Positions 32,878-40,713 of a stretch of 64,000 nucleotides of DNA are shown piece after piece. The stretch is taken from the NCBI RefSeq assembly GCF_020532645.1, contig NZ_JAJAUZ010000028.1, forward strand, positions 1 through 64,000, read 5' to 3'. How positions within the stretch are numbered: position 1 is the stretch's first letter; the number at the start of each line of letters is the position of its first letter. The stretch comes from Streptomyces bambusae. Its GTDB lineage: Bacteria; Actinomycetota; Actinomycetes; Streptomycetales; Streptomycetaceae. Under the pieces are notes generated by a model that saw only the letters and a program-made list of their open reading frames with translations, did not search any database and was not told the origin of the DNA. The position numbers and the translations under genes are program-made.

Positions 32878-34128
32878 ATGAGCCACACACCGCGTCTTTG
32901 GACCGTCCTCAGCTGCTCCATGCTGGTCGCGTCCCTCGGAGCCGGCGCCACGGCGTGCGGGTCCAAGGGCAGCCCGCTCGCCGCCCGCCCCTACGACGCG
33001 GCCGACCAGGTCGGCTTCAACCAGAAGGCCGGCAGCCGCCCCGTCGACCCCGGACGGCCGCTGGAGGTGACCGCGAAGGGCAAGGACGGCCGGATCACCG
33101 ACGTCACCGTCACCGACACGCACGGCCGCCGCCTCGCCGGCGAACTCTCCGCCGACGGCGACCGCTGGCACAGCACGACCCCGCTCGCCGCCGGCGTCCG
33201 CTACACCGTCACCGTCCGCACCGAGAAGCCCGACGGCTCTCCCGGGCAGCGCACCCTCTCCTTCGACACCACCCCGGCCCACAAGCTCCTCAAGGTCGTG
33301 TTCGGCCCGGACGCGGGCACGTACGGCGTCGGGCAGCCCATCACGGCCGAACTCAGCGAGCCCGTCGCCGACAAGGCGGCCCGCGCCGTCGTCGAGCGGG
33401 CCCTGGTCGTCGAGTCCGCCCCCCGCACCGAGGGCTCCTGGTACTGGGTCGACGACAAGAAGCTGCACTACCGCCCGAAGGAGTACTGGCCCGCCCACGC
33501 CACCGTCTCCGTACGCAGCAACCTGGAGGGCATCCAGGTCGCCCCCGGCCTGCACGGGGCCACCGGGGCGCCGCTGAAGCTGGAGATCGGCGACCGGGTC
33601 GAGGTCGAAACCGACGCCTCCTCGCACCAGCTGACGTTCAAACGCAACGGAGAAGTGATCAACACCATCCCGGTGACCACCGGCAAGCCGGGCTTCTCCA
33701 CCCGCAACGGCTACAAGGTGGTCCTCGGCAAGCAGTACTTCGTCCAGATGCGCGGCGACACCGTCGGCATCTCCCAGAGCAGCAGCGAGTACTACAACCT
33801 GCCCGTCTACTACGCCACCCGCGTCACCTGGAGTGGTGAATACGTGCACGCCGCCCCGTGGTCCGTCGGCTCCCAGGGCTACGCCAACGTCAGCCACGGC
33901 TGCACCGGCATGAGCACCGGCAACGCCGCCTGGTTCTACGAGAACATCAAGGAGGGCGACATCGTCCGCGTCGTCAACAGCATCGGCGAGGACATGGACC
34001 CGTTCGGGAACGGCTTCGGCGACTGGAACGTGCCCTGGAAGAAGTGGCGCGAGGGCAGCGCCCTGATCGCCGGCACCCCGGACGGCAGCACCCCCGCCGA
34101 CAGCGCCCGGCTGCGCCCCCGGGTGTGA
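32878..34128 (+). CDS. Secreted L,D-transpeptidase (YkuD), probable lipoprotein
   Basis: A 416-residue peptidoglycan cross-linking enzyme that makes 3-3 links. The signal peptide ends at a lipobox-like GATACGS. Two Ig-like modules (about residues 50-125 and 130-235) precede the YkuD domain. The latter carries the catalytic motif HAAPWSVGSQGYANVSHGCTGMS in two parts (HAAPW near 325 and SHGCTGMS near 340, Cys nucleophile). A Trp-rich tail (DWNVPWKKWREG) follows. This is the actinobacterial Ldt architecture (LdtMt2-like). It is expressed from its own leaderless promoter between the two cytochrome oxidase operons. Confidence 0.93.
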   Translation: MSHTPRLWTVLSCSMLVASLGAGATACGSKGSPLAARPYDAADQVGFNQKAGSRPVDPGRPLEVTAKGKDGRITDVTVTDTHGRRLAGELSADGDRWHSTTPLAAGVRYTVTVRTEKPDGSPGQRTLSFDTTPAHKLLKVVFGPDAGTYGVGQPITAELSEPVADKAARAVVERALVVESAPRTEGSWYWVDDKKLHYRPKEYWPAHATVSVRSNLEGIQVAPGLHGATGAPLKLEIGDRVEVETDASSHQLTFKRNGEVINTIPVTTGKPGFSTRNGYKVVLGKQYFVQMRGDTVGISQSSSEYYNLPVYYATRVTWSGEYVHAAPWSVGSQGYANVSHGCTGMSTGNAAWFYENIKEGDIVRVVNSIGEDMDPFGNGFGDWNVPWKKWREGSALIAGTPDGSTPADSARLRPRV

Positions 34129-34159
34129 TCACAAGGCCGCTGAGCGGCCCTCACACGCA

Positions 34160-34183
34160 TTCGGGGCCCCTCGGGGCCCCGAA
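34160..34183. terminator. Bidirectional hairpin terminator
   Basis: Perfect arms TTCGGGGCCCC and GGGGCCCCGAA around TC, between the convergent transpeptidase and receiver-domain genes. Confidence 0.8.
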
Positions 34184-34220
34184 CCGCCTCCTCAGGCCCC
34201 GCAGGGCCGCACCGGCCGTC

Positions 34221-34622
34221 TCAGTGATCCACCGAGAGGCGGGTCCGCAGGACGTCCGCCAGCGCGCCCGCGAACTCCACCGGGTCCACCGGATGGGTGA
34301 CGGCACGGTCCGCCCGGCTCCACGTGGCAAGCCAGGCGTCCTGCGGGCGCCCGATCAGCAGCAGCACCGGCGGGCACCGGAACACCTCGTCCTTGATCTG
34401 CCGGCAGACGCCCATGCCGCCCGCCGGCACGGCCTCCCCGTCCAGCACGCAGGCATCGATCCCGCCGTCCTCCAGGGCCTTCAACACGCCCGGCAGCGTC
34501 GCGCACTCGACGAACTCCACCGGCGGCAGGTCCGCGGCCGGCCTGTGGCCCGACGCCAGCCGCACCTGCTCCCTCGTGTTGGCGTCGTCGCTGTAGACCA
34601 GAACCCTCGCAGTCGCCCGCAT
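34221..34622 (-). CDS. Stand-alone receiver-domain protein
   Basis: A 133-residue response-regulator-like protein without an output domain. It starts MRATARVLVYSDD; the likely phospho-acceptor is the Asp in DACVLDGEAVPAGG, and VLLLIGRPQDA and THPVDPVEF take the places of the conserved Thr and Lys-Pro regions. The Lys seems to be missing, so phosphorylation is uncertain. The ATG at 34622 follows GGAGG closely (4 nt). It is divergent from ctaE, and its role there is unknown. Confidence 0.78.
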   Translation of the reverse strand: MRATARVLVYSDDANTREQVRLASGHRPAADLPPVEFVECATLPGVLKALEDGGIDACVLDGEAVPAGGMGVCRQIKDEVFRCPPVLLLIGRPQDAWLATWSRADRAVTHPVDPVEFAGALADVLRTRLSVDH

Positions 34623-34796
34623 CGTTCCTCCACGCGTCACAGGAATCACAGTGATGTTGCGCGGGATCGTACTCCTCCCGACGTCCTGTCAACATCGGTT
34701 CGCACGCCCCGGTGACGGCCGTTTGCTGGGCCGTTCGGGCAGTGCACACCCCCCGGACACTCCGAACGGCACCCCCCGGGGTGAGGGCGGGATAAG

Positions 34797-34817
34797 CGAC
34801 CGACATAATGTCGGTCG
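34797..34817. promoter_or_regulatory. Perfect palindrome overlapping the ctaE start
   Basis: Arms CGACCGACA and TGTCGGTCG flank TAA. The palindrome contains a TAATGT box (34806-34811) and covers the ATG (34808) and first base of the GTG (34817) start candidates. It could be a repressor operator for the ctaE-qcrCAB operon or a hairpin at the mRNA 5' end. Confidence 0.6.
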
Positions 34818-35428
34818 TGGCGACAGCAACGACAGTAGATACCGGGCACGCGCACCCGACGGTCAACAGGCCGAACCTCGTCAGCGTCGGAACCATCATC
34901 TGGTTGAGTTCCGAGCTGATGTTCTTCGCGGCCCTTTTCGCGATGTACTTCACCCTGCGATCGGTGACGGGTACCGACTTCTGGACCGAGAAGGCCGACC
35001 TTCTCAACCTCCCGTTCTCGGCGACCAACACCACGATCCTGGTGCTCTCCTCCCTCACCTGCCAGCTCGGCGTCTTCGCCGCCGAGCGCGGTGACGTGAA
35101 GAAGCTCCGCACCTGGTTCGTGATCACCTTCGTCATGGGTGCGATCTTCATTGGCGGCCAGGTGTTCGAGTACACCGAGCTGGTCAAGCACGAGGGCCTC
35201 TCGCTCTCGTCTGACGCGTACGGCTCGGTCTTCTACCTGACCACCGGCTTCCACGGTCTGCACGTGACGGGCGGTCTCATCGCCTTCCTGCTGGTCCTGG
35301 GCCGGACCTACGCGGCCAAGAGGTTCACCCACGAACAGGCGACCTCGGCCATCGTCGTGTCCTACTACTGGCACTTCGTCGATGTCGTCTGGATCGGCCT
35401 CTTCGCGACGATCTACCTGATCAAGTAG
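34808..35428 (+). CDS. ctaE: Cytochrome c oxidase subunit III
   Basis: Structural subunit of the aa3 oxidase, five helices in this actinobacterial short form (206 residues from the ATG). Landmarks are VGTIIWLSSELMFFAALFAMYF, GGQVFEYTEL, TTGFHGLHVTGGLIAF and YYWHFVDVVWIGLFATIYLIK. The start is uncertain: the ATG at 34808 has no Shine-Dalgarno sequence, and a GTG at 34817 would suit a leaderless mRNA from the TAATGT box inside the palindrome. It is the first gene of the operon with the bc1 genes, separate from ctaCDF, as in other actinobacteria. Confidence 0.95.
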   Translation: MSVVATATTVDTGHAHPTVNRPNLVSVGTIIWLSSELMFFAALFAMYFTLRSVTGTDFWTEKADLLNLPFSATNTTILVLSSLTCQLGVFAAERGDVKKLRTWFVITFVMGAIFIGGQVFEYTELVKHEGLSLSSDAYGSVFYLTTGFHGLHVTGGLIAFLLVLGRTYAAKRFTHEQATSAIVVSYYWHFVDVVWIGLFATIYLIK

Positions 35429-35504
35429 CGATCACGTCGCCGGGTCCGAACCCGGCATCCATCCAGCAACACCGACGCAGAAGATCCTGACACCGGGGTA
35501 ATCC

Positions 35505-36314
35505 GTGAAAAAGCTCTCCGCACGACGACGCCATCCGCTGGCGGCGGTCGTCGTTCTACTCCTCGCGCTGGCGGCCACTGGGGGGCTGTACGCCGCGTTC
35601 GCGCCCGCGGGCAAGGCGCAGGCCGATGAAACCGCCCAGTCCCTCGCCATCGAGGAGGGTCAGAAGCTCTACGCCGTGGGCTGCGCAAGCTGCCACGGGT
35701 CCGGGGGTCAGGGTTCATCTGACGGCCCGAGCCTGGTGGGCGTCGGCTCCGCCGCCGTCGACTTCCAGGTGAGCACGGGCCGTATGCCCGCCCAGCAGCC
35801 CGGCGCCCAGGTGCCGAAGAAGAAGAACATCTACACCCAGGCGCAGATCGACCAGCTCGCCGCGTACATCGCGTCCCTCGGTGCCGGCCCGATCACGCCG
35901 ACCGAGAAGCAGTACGACCCGGCCGGCGCGGACATCGCCCGCGGTGGTGAGCTGTTCCGCAACAACTGCGCGCAGTGCCACAACTTCACCGGTGAGGGCG
36001 GCGCGCTGACGCACGGCAAGTACGCCCCCAACCTTGAGGGTGTCTCGCCGAAGCACATCTACGAGGCCATGCTCACCGGCCCGCAGAACATGCCTTCCTT
36101 CCCGGACAGCACCATGCCGGAGAAGGAGAAGAAGGACATCATCGCGTACCTCCAGACCGTCAACGGCGACAAGTCGGAGAGCCCCGGCGGCCTCAAGCTC
36201 GGCGGCCTCGGCCCCGTCAGCGAAGGCCTGTTCGGCTGGATCTTCGGTCTGGGAACGCTCATCGCTGTCGCCGTCTGGGTCGCGGCCCACACCGCTAAGG
36301 CCAAGAAGTCATGA
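35505..36314 (+). CDS. qcrC: Diheme cytochrome c subunit of the bc1 complex
   Basis: A 269-residue membrane-anchored cytochrome that carries electrons directly from the bc1 complex to CuA, replacing soluble cytochrome c. An N-terminal signal/anchor precedes two c-type domains with heme-binding CASCH and CAQCH and a Met-containing distal region in each (e.g. GPQNMPSFPDSTM). A C-terminal helix (LFGWIFGLGTLIAVAVWVAAH) anchors it. The GTG at 35505 gives MKKLSARRRHP. It overlaps qcrA by 4 bp. Confidence 0.97.
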   Translation: MKKLSARRRHPLAAVVVLLLALAATGGLYAAFAPAGKAQADETAQSLAIEEGQKLYAVGCASCHGSGGQGSSDGPSLVGVGSAAVDFQVSTGRMPAQQPGAQVPKKKNIYTQAQIDQLAAYIASLGAGPITPTEKQYDPAGADIARGGELFRNNCAQCHNFTGEGGALTHGKYAPNLEGVSPKHIYEAMLTGPQNMPSFPDSTMPEKEKKDIIAYLQTVNGDKSESPGGLKLGGLGPVSEGLFGWIFGLGTLIAVAVWVAAHTAKAKKS

Positions 36315-37369
36315 GTAGCCAAGACATTCCCGAAGACAAGCACCTGCCGACCGAGCAGGGCGACGCGCACCACGGTGGTGTGGCGGTGGCGGACGACCCG
36401 TTCGCCGACCCCGGCCTGCCGGCCCACAAGCCGCGCATCCAGGACATCGACGAGCGGGCGGCCAAGCGCTCCGAGCGCACCGTGGCCATGCTGTTCACGC
36501 TGTCGATGCTGGCCACGATCGGCTTCATCGCGTCCTACGTGACGATCCCGGTGGACAAGATCGTCTACATCTGGCCGTTCGGCCACGTGAGCGGTCTGAA
36601 CTTCGCCCTCGGCGTCACGCTCGGCATCGCCCTCTTCTGCATCGGCGCGGGCGCGGTCCACTGGGCCCGCACCCTGATGTCCGACGTCGAGGTCGCCGAC
36701 GAGCGCCACCCGATCGAGGCCGCCCCCGAGGTCAAGGCCAAGGTCCTGGCGGACTTCGCCGACGGTGCCCGCGAGTCCGACATCGGCCGCCGCAAGCTCA
36801 TCCGCAACACGATGCTCGGAGCGCTGGCCATGGTGCCGCTCTCCGGTGTCGTCCTGCTGCGCGACCTGGGCCCGCTGCCCGAGGACAAGCTCCGCAAGAC
36901 GATCTGGGCCAAGGGCAAGCTGCTCATCAACCAGAACACGATGGAGCCGCTGCGTCCCGAGGACGTCGCCGTCGGTTCGCTGACCTTCGCCATGCCCGAG
37001 GGCCTGGAAGAGGACCAGCACGACTACATGCAGCAGATCGCCAAGGCTGCCCTGATGATCGTCCGTATCCAGCCGGAGGACATCAAGGACAAGCAGGAGC
37101 TGGAGTGGTCCCACGACGGCATCGTGGCCTACTCGAAGATCTGCACCCACGTCGGCTGCCCGATCAGCCTGTACGAGCAGCAGACCCACCACGTGCTCTG
37201 CCCGTGCCACCAGTCCACTTTCGACCTCTCCGACGGCGCCCGCGTCATCTTCGGCCCGGCCGGTCACGCCCTCCCGCAGCTGCGGATCGGCGTGAATGAC
37301 GAAGGCTTCCTCGAGGCGCTCGGCGACTTCGAAGAGCCCGTCGGTCCTGCCTTCTGGGAGCGCGGATGA
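36311..37369 (+). CDS. qcrA: Rieske iron-sulfur subunit of the bc1 complex
   Basis: A 352-residue subunit carrying the [2Fe-2S] cluster that accepts electrons from menaquinol. It has the actinobacterial three-helix N-terminal part (residues about 55-210) and a C-terminal Rieske domain with ligands in CTHVGCPI and CPCHQSTF. The Cys of each motif can also form the stabilising disulfide. The ATG overlaps the qcrC stop and its own stop overlaps qcrB, keeping the four-gene operon tightly coupled. Confidence 0.97.
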   Translation: MSSQDIPEDKHLPTEQGDAHHGGVAVADDPFADPGLPAHKPRIQDIDERAAKRSERTVAMLFTLSMLATIGFIASYVTIPVDKIVYIWPFGHVSGLNFALGVTLGIALFCIGAGAVHWARTLMSDVEVADERHPIEAAPEVKAKVLADFADGARESDIGRRKLIRNTMLGALAMVPLSGVVLLRDLGPLPEDKLRKTIWAKGKLLINQNTMEPLRPEDVAVGSLTFAMPEGLEEDQHDYMQQIAKAALMIVRIQPEDIKDKQELEWSHDGIVAYSKICTHVGCPISLYEQQTHHVLCPCHQSTFDLSDGARVIFGPAGHALPQLRIGVNDEGFLEALGDFEEPVGPAFWERG

Positions 37370-38994
37370 GCACTGCGACCGCTACCGACAAGCGCAAAGC
37401 GCCGGCGGGCGAGCGCGTAGCCGACTGGGCGGACGGCCGCCTGGGCATCTACAGCCTCGCCAAGTCGAACATGCGCAAGATCTTCCCGGACCACTGGTCC
37501 TTCATGCTGGGTGAGATCTGCCTCTACAGCTTCATCATCATCATCCTCACGGGTGTGTACCTGACGCTGTTCTTCCACCCGAGCATGAACGAGGTCGTGT
37601 ACCACGGCTCGTACGTGCCGATGCAGGGCGTCCGGATGTCCGAGGCCTACGCCTCGACGCTGGACATCAGCTTCGACGTCCGCGGCGGTCTGCTCATCCG
37701 GCAGATCCACCACTGGGCGGCCCTGATCTTCGTCGCGGCCATGCTCGTGCACATGATGCGCGTGTTCTTCACCGGCGCGTTCCGCAAGCCGCGTGAGGTC
37801 AACTGGGTCTTCGGCTTCCTGCTGCTGGTCCTCGGCATGTTCACCGGCTTCACCGGTTACTCCCTGCCGGACGACCTGCTCTCGGGCACCGGTGTCCGCT
37901 TCATGGAGGGCGCGATCCTGTCCGTGCCGATCGTGGGCACGTACCTGTCGATGTTCCTCTTCGGCGGCGAGTTCCCCGGCCACGACTTCGTGGCCCGGTT
38001 CTACTCGATCCACATCCTGCTGCTGCCGGGCATCATGCTCGGCCTGCTGGTGGCGCACCTGATCCTGGTCTTCTACCACAAGCACACCCAGTTCGCGGGC
38101 CCCGGCCGCACGAACAACAACGTCGTCGGCATGCCCCTGCTGCCGGTGTACATGGCCAAGGCCGGCGGCTTCTTCTTCCTGGTCTTCGGCGTCATCGCGG
38201 TCATCTCCGCGATCGCCTCGATCAACCCGATCTGGGCGCTCGGCCCGTACATCCCGGACCACGTGTCCACGGGTGCACAGCCCGACTGGTACATGGGCTT
38301 CTCCGAAGGTCTCATCCGTGCCATGCCGGGCTGGGAGATCAACCTCTGGGGCCACACGCTCGTCCTGGGCGTGTTCATCCCGCTGGTGATCTTCCCGCTG
38401 GTCCTCGCGGCCATCGCCGTCTACCCGTTCATCGAGTCCTGGGTCACCGGCGACAAGCGCGAGCACCACATCCTGGACCGCCCGCGCAACGCGCCGACCC
38501 GTACGGGCTTCGGCGTCGCGTGGCTGACCTGGTACGTCATCCTGCTCATCGCAGGTGGCAACGACATGTTCGCGCAGTACTTCCACCTGTCGATCAACGC
38601 CATCACGTGGTTCGCCCGCATCGGCTTCTTCGTCGGCCCGGTCATCGCGTTCGTCATCACCAAGCGCATCTGCCTCGGCCTCCAGCGCCGCGACCGCGAC
38701 AAGGTGCTGCACGGCCGTGAGACCGGCATCATCAAGCGCCTGCCGCACGGTGAGTTCGTCGAGGTCCACGAGCCGCTGTCGCCTGGCAAGCTGCACACCC
38801 TCACCGCGCACGAGCAGTACAAGCCCGCCGAGATCGGCCCGACGGTCGACGAGAACGGTGTCGAGCGCAAGGTGAAGCTGATGGAGAAGCTCCGCGTGAA
38901 GCTCAGCAAGGGCTACTACGGGGAGGACCACCAGATTCCGAAGGCCACGGCCGAGGAGTACAAGGAGATCCAGAGCGGCCACGGCCACCACTGA
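37366..38994 (+). CDS. qcrB: Cytochrome b subunit of the bc1 complex
   Basis: A 542-residue membrane subunit that holds both b hemes and the quinol sites. Landmarks: RQIHHWAALIFVAAMLVHMMRVFFTGAFRKPRE in overlapping parts (heme His residues), GYSLPDDLLSGTG, the Qo-site PDWYMGF (bacterial form of PEWY), and a long C-terminal extension of about 120 residues (LQRRDRDKVLHGRETG onward) typical of actinobacterial QcrB. It is the last gene of the ctaE-qcrCAB unit and is followed by a hairpin at 39062-39090. Confidence 0.97.
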   Translation: MSTATATDKRKAPAGERVADWADGRLGIYSLAKSNMRKIFPDHWSFMLGEICLYSFIIIILTGVYLTLFFHPSMNEVVYHGSYVPMQGVRMSEAYASTLDISFDVRGGLLIRQIHHWAALIFVAAMLVHMMRVFFTGAFRKPREVNWVFGFLLLVLGMFTGFTGYSLPDDLLSGTGVRFMEGAILSVPIVGTYLSMFLFGGEFPGHDFVARFYSIHILLLPGIMLGLLVAHLILVFYHKHTQFAGPGRTNNNVVGMPLLPVYMAKAGGFFFLVFGVIAVISAIASINPIWALGPYIPDHVSTGAQPDWYMGFSEGLIRAMPGWEINLWGHTLVLGVFIPLVIFPLVLAAIAVYPFIESWVTGDKREHHILDRPRNAPTRTGFGVAWLTWYVILLIAGGNDMFAQYFHLSINAITWFARIGFFVGPVIAFVITKRICLGLQRRDRDKVLHGRETGIIKRLPHGEFVEVHEPLSPGKLHTLTAHEQYKPAEIGPTVDENGVERKVKLMEKLRVKLSKGYYGEDHQIPKATAEEYKEIQSGHGHH

Positions 38995-39061
38995 TCTCCC
39001 TCCGGGATCCCCCTCGGAGCGGTCCCCGGACCCCTCCGAGACGAACTGATCGCCACAGCAG

Positions 39062-39090
39062 GAGCCCCGTCCAGCCTCTGGACGGGGCTC
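39062..39090 (+). terminator. Terminator after qcrB
   Basis: Arms GAGCCCCGTCCAG and CTGGACGGGGCTC around CCT, followed by TTCG. It lies 67 bp past the qcrB stop and just before the trpD promoter. Confidence 0.85.
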
Positions 39091-39111
39091 TTCGCTGTGC
39101 TGCGGGCTGGA

Positions 39112-39117
39112 TAGGGT
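39112..39117 (+). promoter_or_regulatory. Putative -10 element (TAGGGT) for trpD
   Basis: TAGGGT directly after the qcrB terminator, leaving a leader of about 42 nt before the trpD ATG at 39166. Confidence 0.5.
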
Positions 39118-39165
39118 GACCATGCGACACCCTCTGTAATTCGGCGATGGACCCAGGAGTGGACC

Positions 39166-40257
39166 ATGAACGTTGCGACCCCGACAGGCGGCGACGGCGT
39201 GGCGGGCCTGACCTGGCCGGGCGTACTCGACGCCCTGCTCGGCGGCAAGGACCTCTCGGCCGACGAGACCGCCTGGGCCATGGACCGGATCATGCGGGGC
39301 GAAGCCACCGACGCGCAGATCGCCGGCTTCGCCGTGGCCCTGCGCGCCAAGGGCGAGACCGTCGCCGAGATCACCGGACTCGTCCGCACCATGTACGCGC
39401 ACGCCAACCTGATCCGGGTTCCCGGCCGGACCGTCGACATCGTCGGCACCGGCGGTGACGGCGCCAAGACCGTCAACATCTCCACCATGTCCGCGATCGT
39501 CGTCGCCGGCACCGGCGCCAAGGTCGTCAAGCACGGCAACCGGGCCGCCTCCTCCGCCAGCGGCGCCTCCGACGTCCTGGAGAAGCTCGGCGTCAACCTG
39601 GACCTGACGCCCGCCCGCGTCGCCCAGGTGGCCGAAGAAGCCGGCATCACCTTCTGCTTCGCCGTCAAGTTCCACCCCGCCCTGCGGCACGTCGCCGCCG
39701 CGCGCAGGGAACTCGGCATCCGGACCACCTTCAACTTCCTCGGACCGCTCACCAACCCGGCCCAGGTCCGCGCCCAGGCCACCGGCGTCGCCGACGCCCG
39801 GATGGCCCCCATCGTCGCCGGCGTGCTCGCCGAGCGGGGCTCCTCCGCCCTCGTGTTCCGCGGCGACGACGGCCTCGACGAACTCACCACCACGGCGACC
39901 TCCCGGGTCTGGTGGGTACGGGAAGGACGGGTGGACACGCAGGCGTTCGACCCGCGGGACGTGGGGATCGAGATCGTCGACATCTCGGCGCTGCGGGGCG
40001 CGGACGCCTCGTACAACGCCGATGTGGCACGGCGGCTGCTCGCGGGAGAGACCGGACCCGTGCGCGATGCCGTCCTGCTGAATTCCGCGGCGGCGCTCGT
40101 GGCCCTGGACGGGCTCGAAGGGGAAGGGGCCGGGGAATTGGGCTCCGGGACGCTGGAAGAGCGGATTCGGGCAGGGATCGAGCGCGCTGCCGAATCGATC
40201 GACTCGGGAGCCGCCCGGGAGGCACTGGAACGGTGGGTCGGATTCAGTCAGAAATGA
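39166..40257 (+). CDS. trpD: Anthranilate phosphoribosyltransferase
   Basis: Transfers the phosphoribosyl group of PRPP to anthranilate in tryptophan synthesis. The 363-residue protein has the family motifs VDIVGTGGDGAKTVNISTMSA in parts (PRPP loop GTGGDG), KHGNRAASSASGASDVLEKLG and FNFLGPLTNPAQ. The ATG has AGGAG about 8 nt upstream. It stands alone, away from other trp genes. Streptomyces often carry two trpD copies, and this one follows qcrB as expected. The 3' third has lower GC and different codon use than its 5' part. Confidence 0.94.
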   Translation: MNVATPTGGDGVAGLTWPGVLDALLGGKDLSADETAWAMDRIMRGEATDAQIAGFAVALRAKGETVAEITGLVRTMYAHANLIRVPGRTVDIVGTGGDGAKTVNISTMSAIVVAGTGAKVVKHGNRAASSASGASDVLEKLGVNLDLTPARVAQVAEEAGITFCFAVKFHPALRHVAAARRELGIRTTFNFLGPLTNPAQVRAQATGVADARMAPIVAGVLAERGSSALVFRGDDGLDELTTTATSRVWWVREGRVDTQAFDPRDVGIEIVDISALRGADASYNADVARRLLAGETGPVRDAVLLNSAAALVALDGLEGEGAGELGSGTLEERIRAGIERAAESIDSGAAREALERWVGFSQK

Positions 40258-40279
40258 CTCCGCGCGACTGAAAAACCTC

Positions 40280-40310
40280 AGGGCCCGGTCCGAATGGTGG
40301 ACCGGGCCTT
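40280..40310 (+). terminator. Terminator after trpD
   Basis: GGCCCGGTCC pairs with GGACCGGGCC around GAATGGT, followed by TTG. It separates trpD from the riboswitch. Confidence 0.85.
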
Positions 40311-40343
40311 GTCGTGTCGGGATCTTGTGGCAGGATGCATGTA

Positions 40344-40467
40344 GGTCACGAGTGACAGCGATCAGGCCCCGGCTTGCTGTCCGGCAACCCTCCTTCCGTG
40401 GCGGGGTGCCCCGGGTGATGACCTGGCCGTGGACCACAAGGTCCCCGGCAAGCGCGGATCCCTCGAC
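40344..40467 (+). promoter_or_regulatory. SAM-IV riboswitch
   Basis: The leader matches the SAM-IV class known from Streptomyces. P1 GGTCA (40344-40348) pairs with TGACC (40419-40423). Inside lie the stem CAGC/GCTG around GCCCCGGCTTGC, the binding-core CCGGCAACCCTCC, and GGGGTGCCCCGGGTGATGACC. Beyond P1 are the hairpin GGACC/GGTCC and the conserved GGCAAGCGCGG that forms the second pseudoknot. It should sense S-adenosylmethionine and repress the downstream sulfur-related gene when SAM is abundant. The assignment is by remembered consensus, not a covariance search. Confidence 0.82.
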
Positions 40468-40478
40468 ACCAGGGATCC
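40456..40478 (+). promoter_or_regulatory. Hairpin at the 3' end of the riboswitch
   Basis: GGATCCCT pairs perfectly with AGGGATCC around a 7-nt loop. It starts in the last conserved riboswitch segment, so it may be part of the expression platform. Confidence 0.5.
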
Positions 40479-40501
40479 TGGTCATTCGAGGAGCGTTTTC
40501 C

Positions 40502-40522
40502 GTGAGCAAGCGAATGCGATAG
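40502..40522 (+). CDS. Six-codon leader ORF (MSKRMR)
   Basis: A GTG start with GAGGAG 8 nt upstream (40488-40493) opens a six-codon ORF ending in TAG. A good ribosome site for so short an ORF just after a riboswitch suggests a regulatory leader peptide. Its stop touches the small hairpin 40522-40534. Sequence evidence only. Confidence 0.5.
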   Translation: MSKRMR

Positions 40523-40534
40523 GCGCGTAGCGCC
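40522..40534 (+). terminator. Small hairpin after the leader ORF
   Basis: GGCGC-GTA-GCGCC followed by a pyrimidine-rich CCTTCTTCATCATTTCC. It could be an attenuator whose folding depends on the ribosome at the leader stop. The stem is only 5 bp. Confidence 0.35.
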
Positions 40535-40713
40535 CCTTCTTCATCATTTCCTCCGCGGGCCCGTGGGTTTGTGGCCGATGCCGCCCCTCCTTCCTTTGTG
40601 TGGCGTGCGTGCGTGGGGGTTTACCCGTGCGTGGGTTTCCTCGGTGTCTTCGGTTTTCGCCGACGGCTTTCGTGCGGGTTTCTTGAAGCCATTCCATCCC
40701 GGGAGATACCGTC
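40535..40713 (+). other. Long untranslated leader before the riboswitch-controlled gene
   Basis: About 180 bp, unusually rich in G/T (e.g. GTGTGGCGTGCGTGCGTGGG) compared with the coding DNA. No gene or clear hairpin was recognised. GGGAG at 40701-40705 is the ribosome site for 40714. Confidence 0.4.

Noticed and set aside
37264..40509. A 1081-residue minus-strand open frame
   Set aside because: It is antisense to qcrB and trpD, whose motifs are complete. Its translation is the low-complexity acidic/His pattern typical of antisense frames in GC-rich DNA.
40325..40522. A 65-residue ORF across the riboswitch
   Set aside because: It reads through the conserved RNA structure. Only its last six codons, with their own ribosome site, are proposed as a leader ORF.
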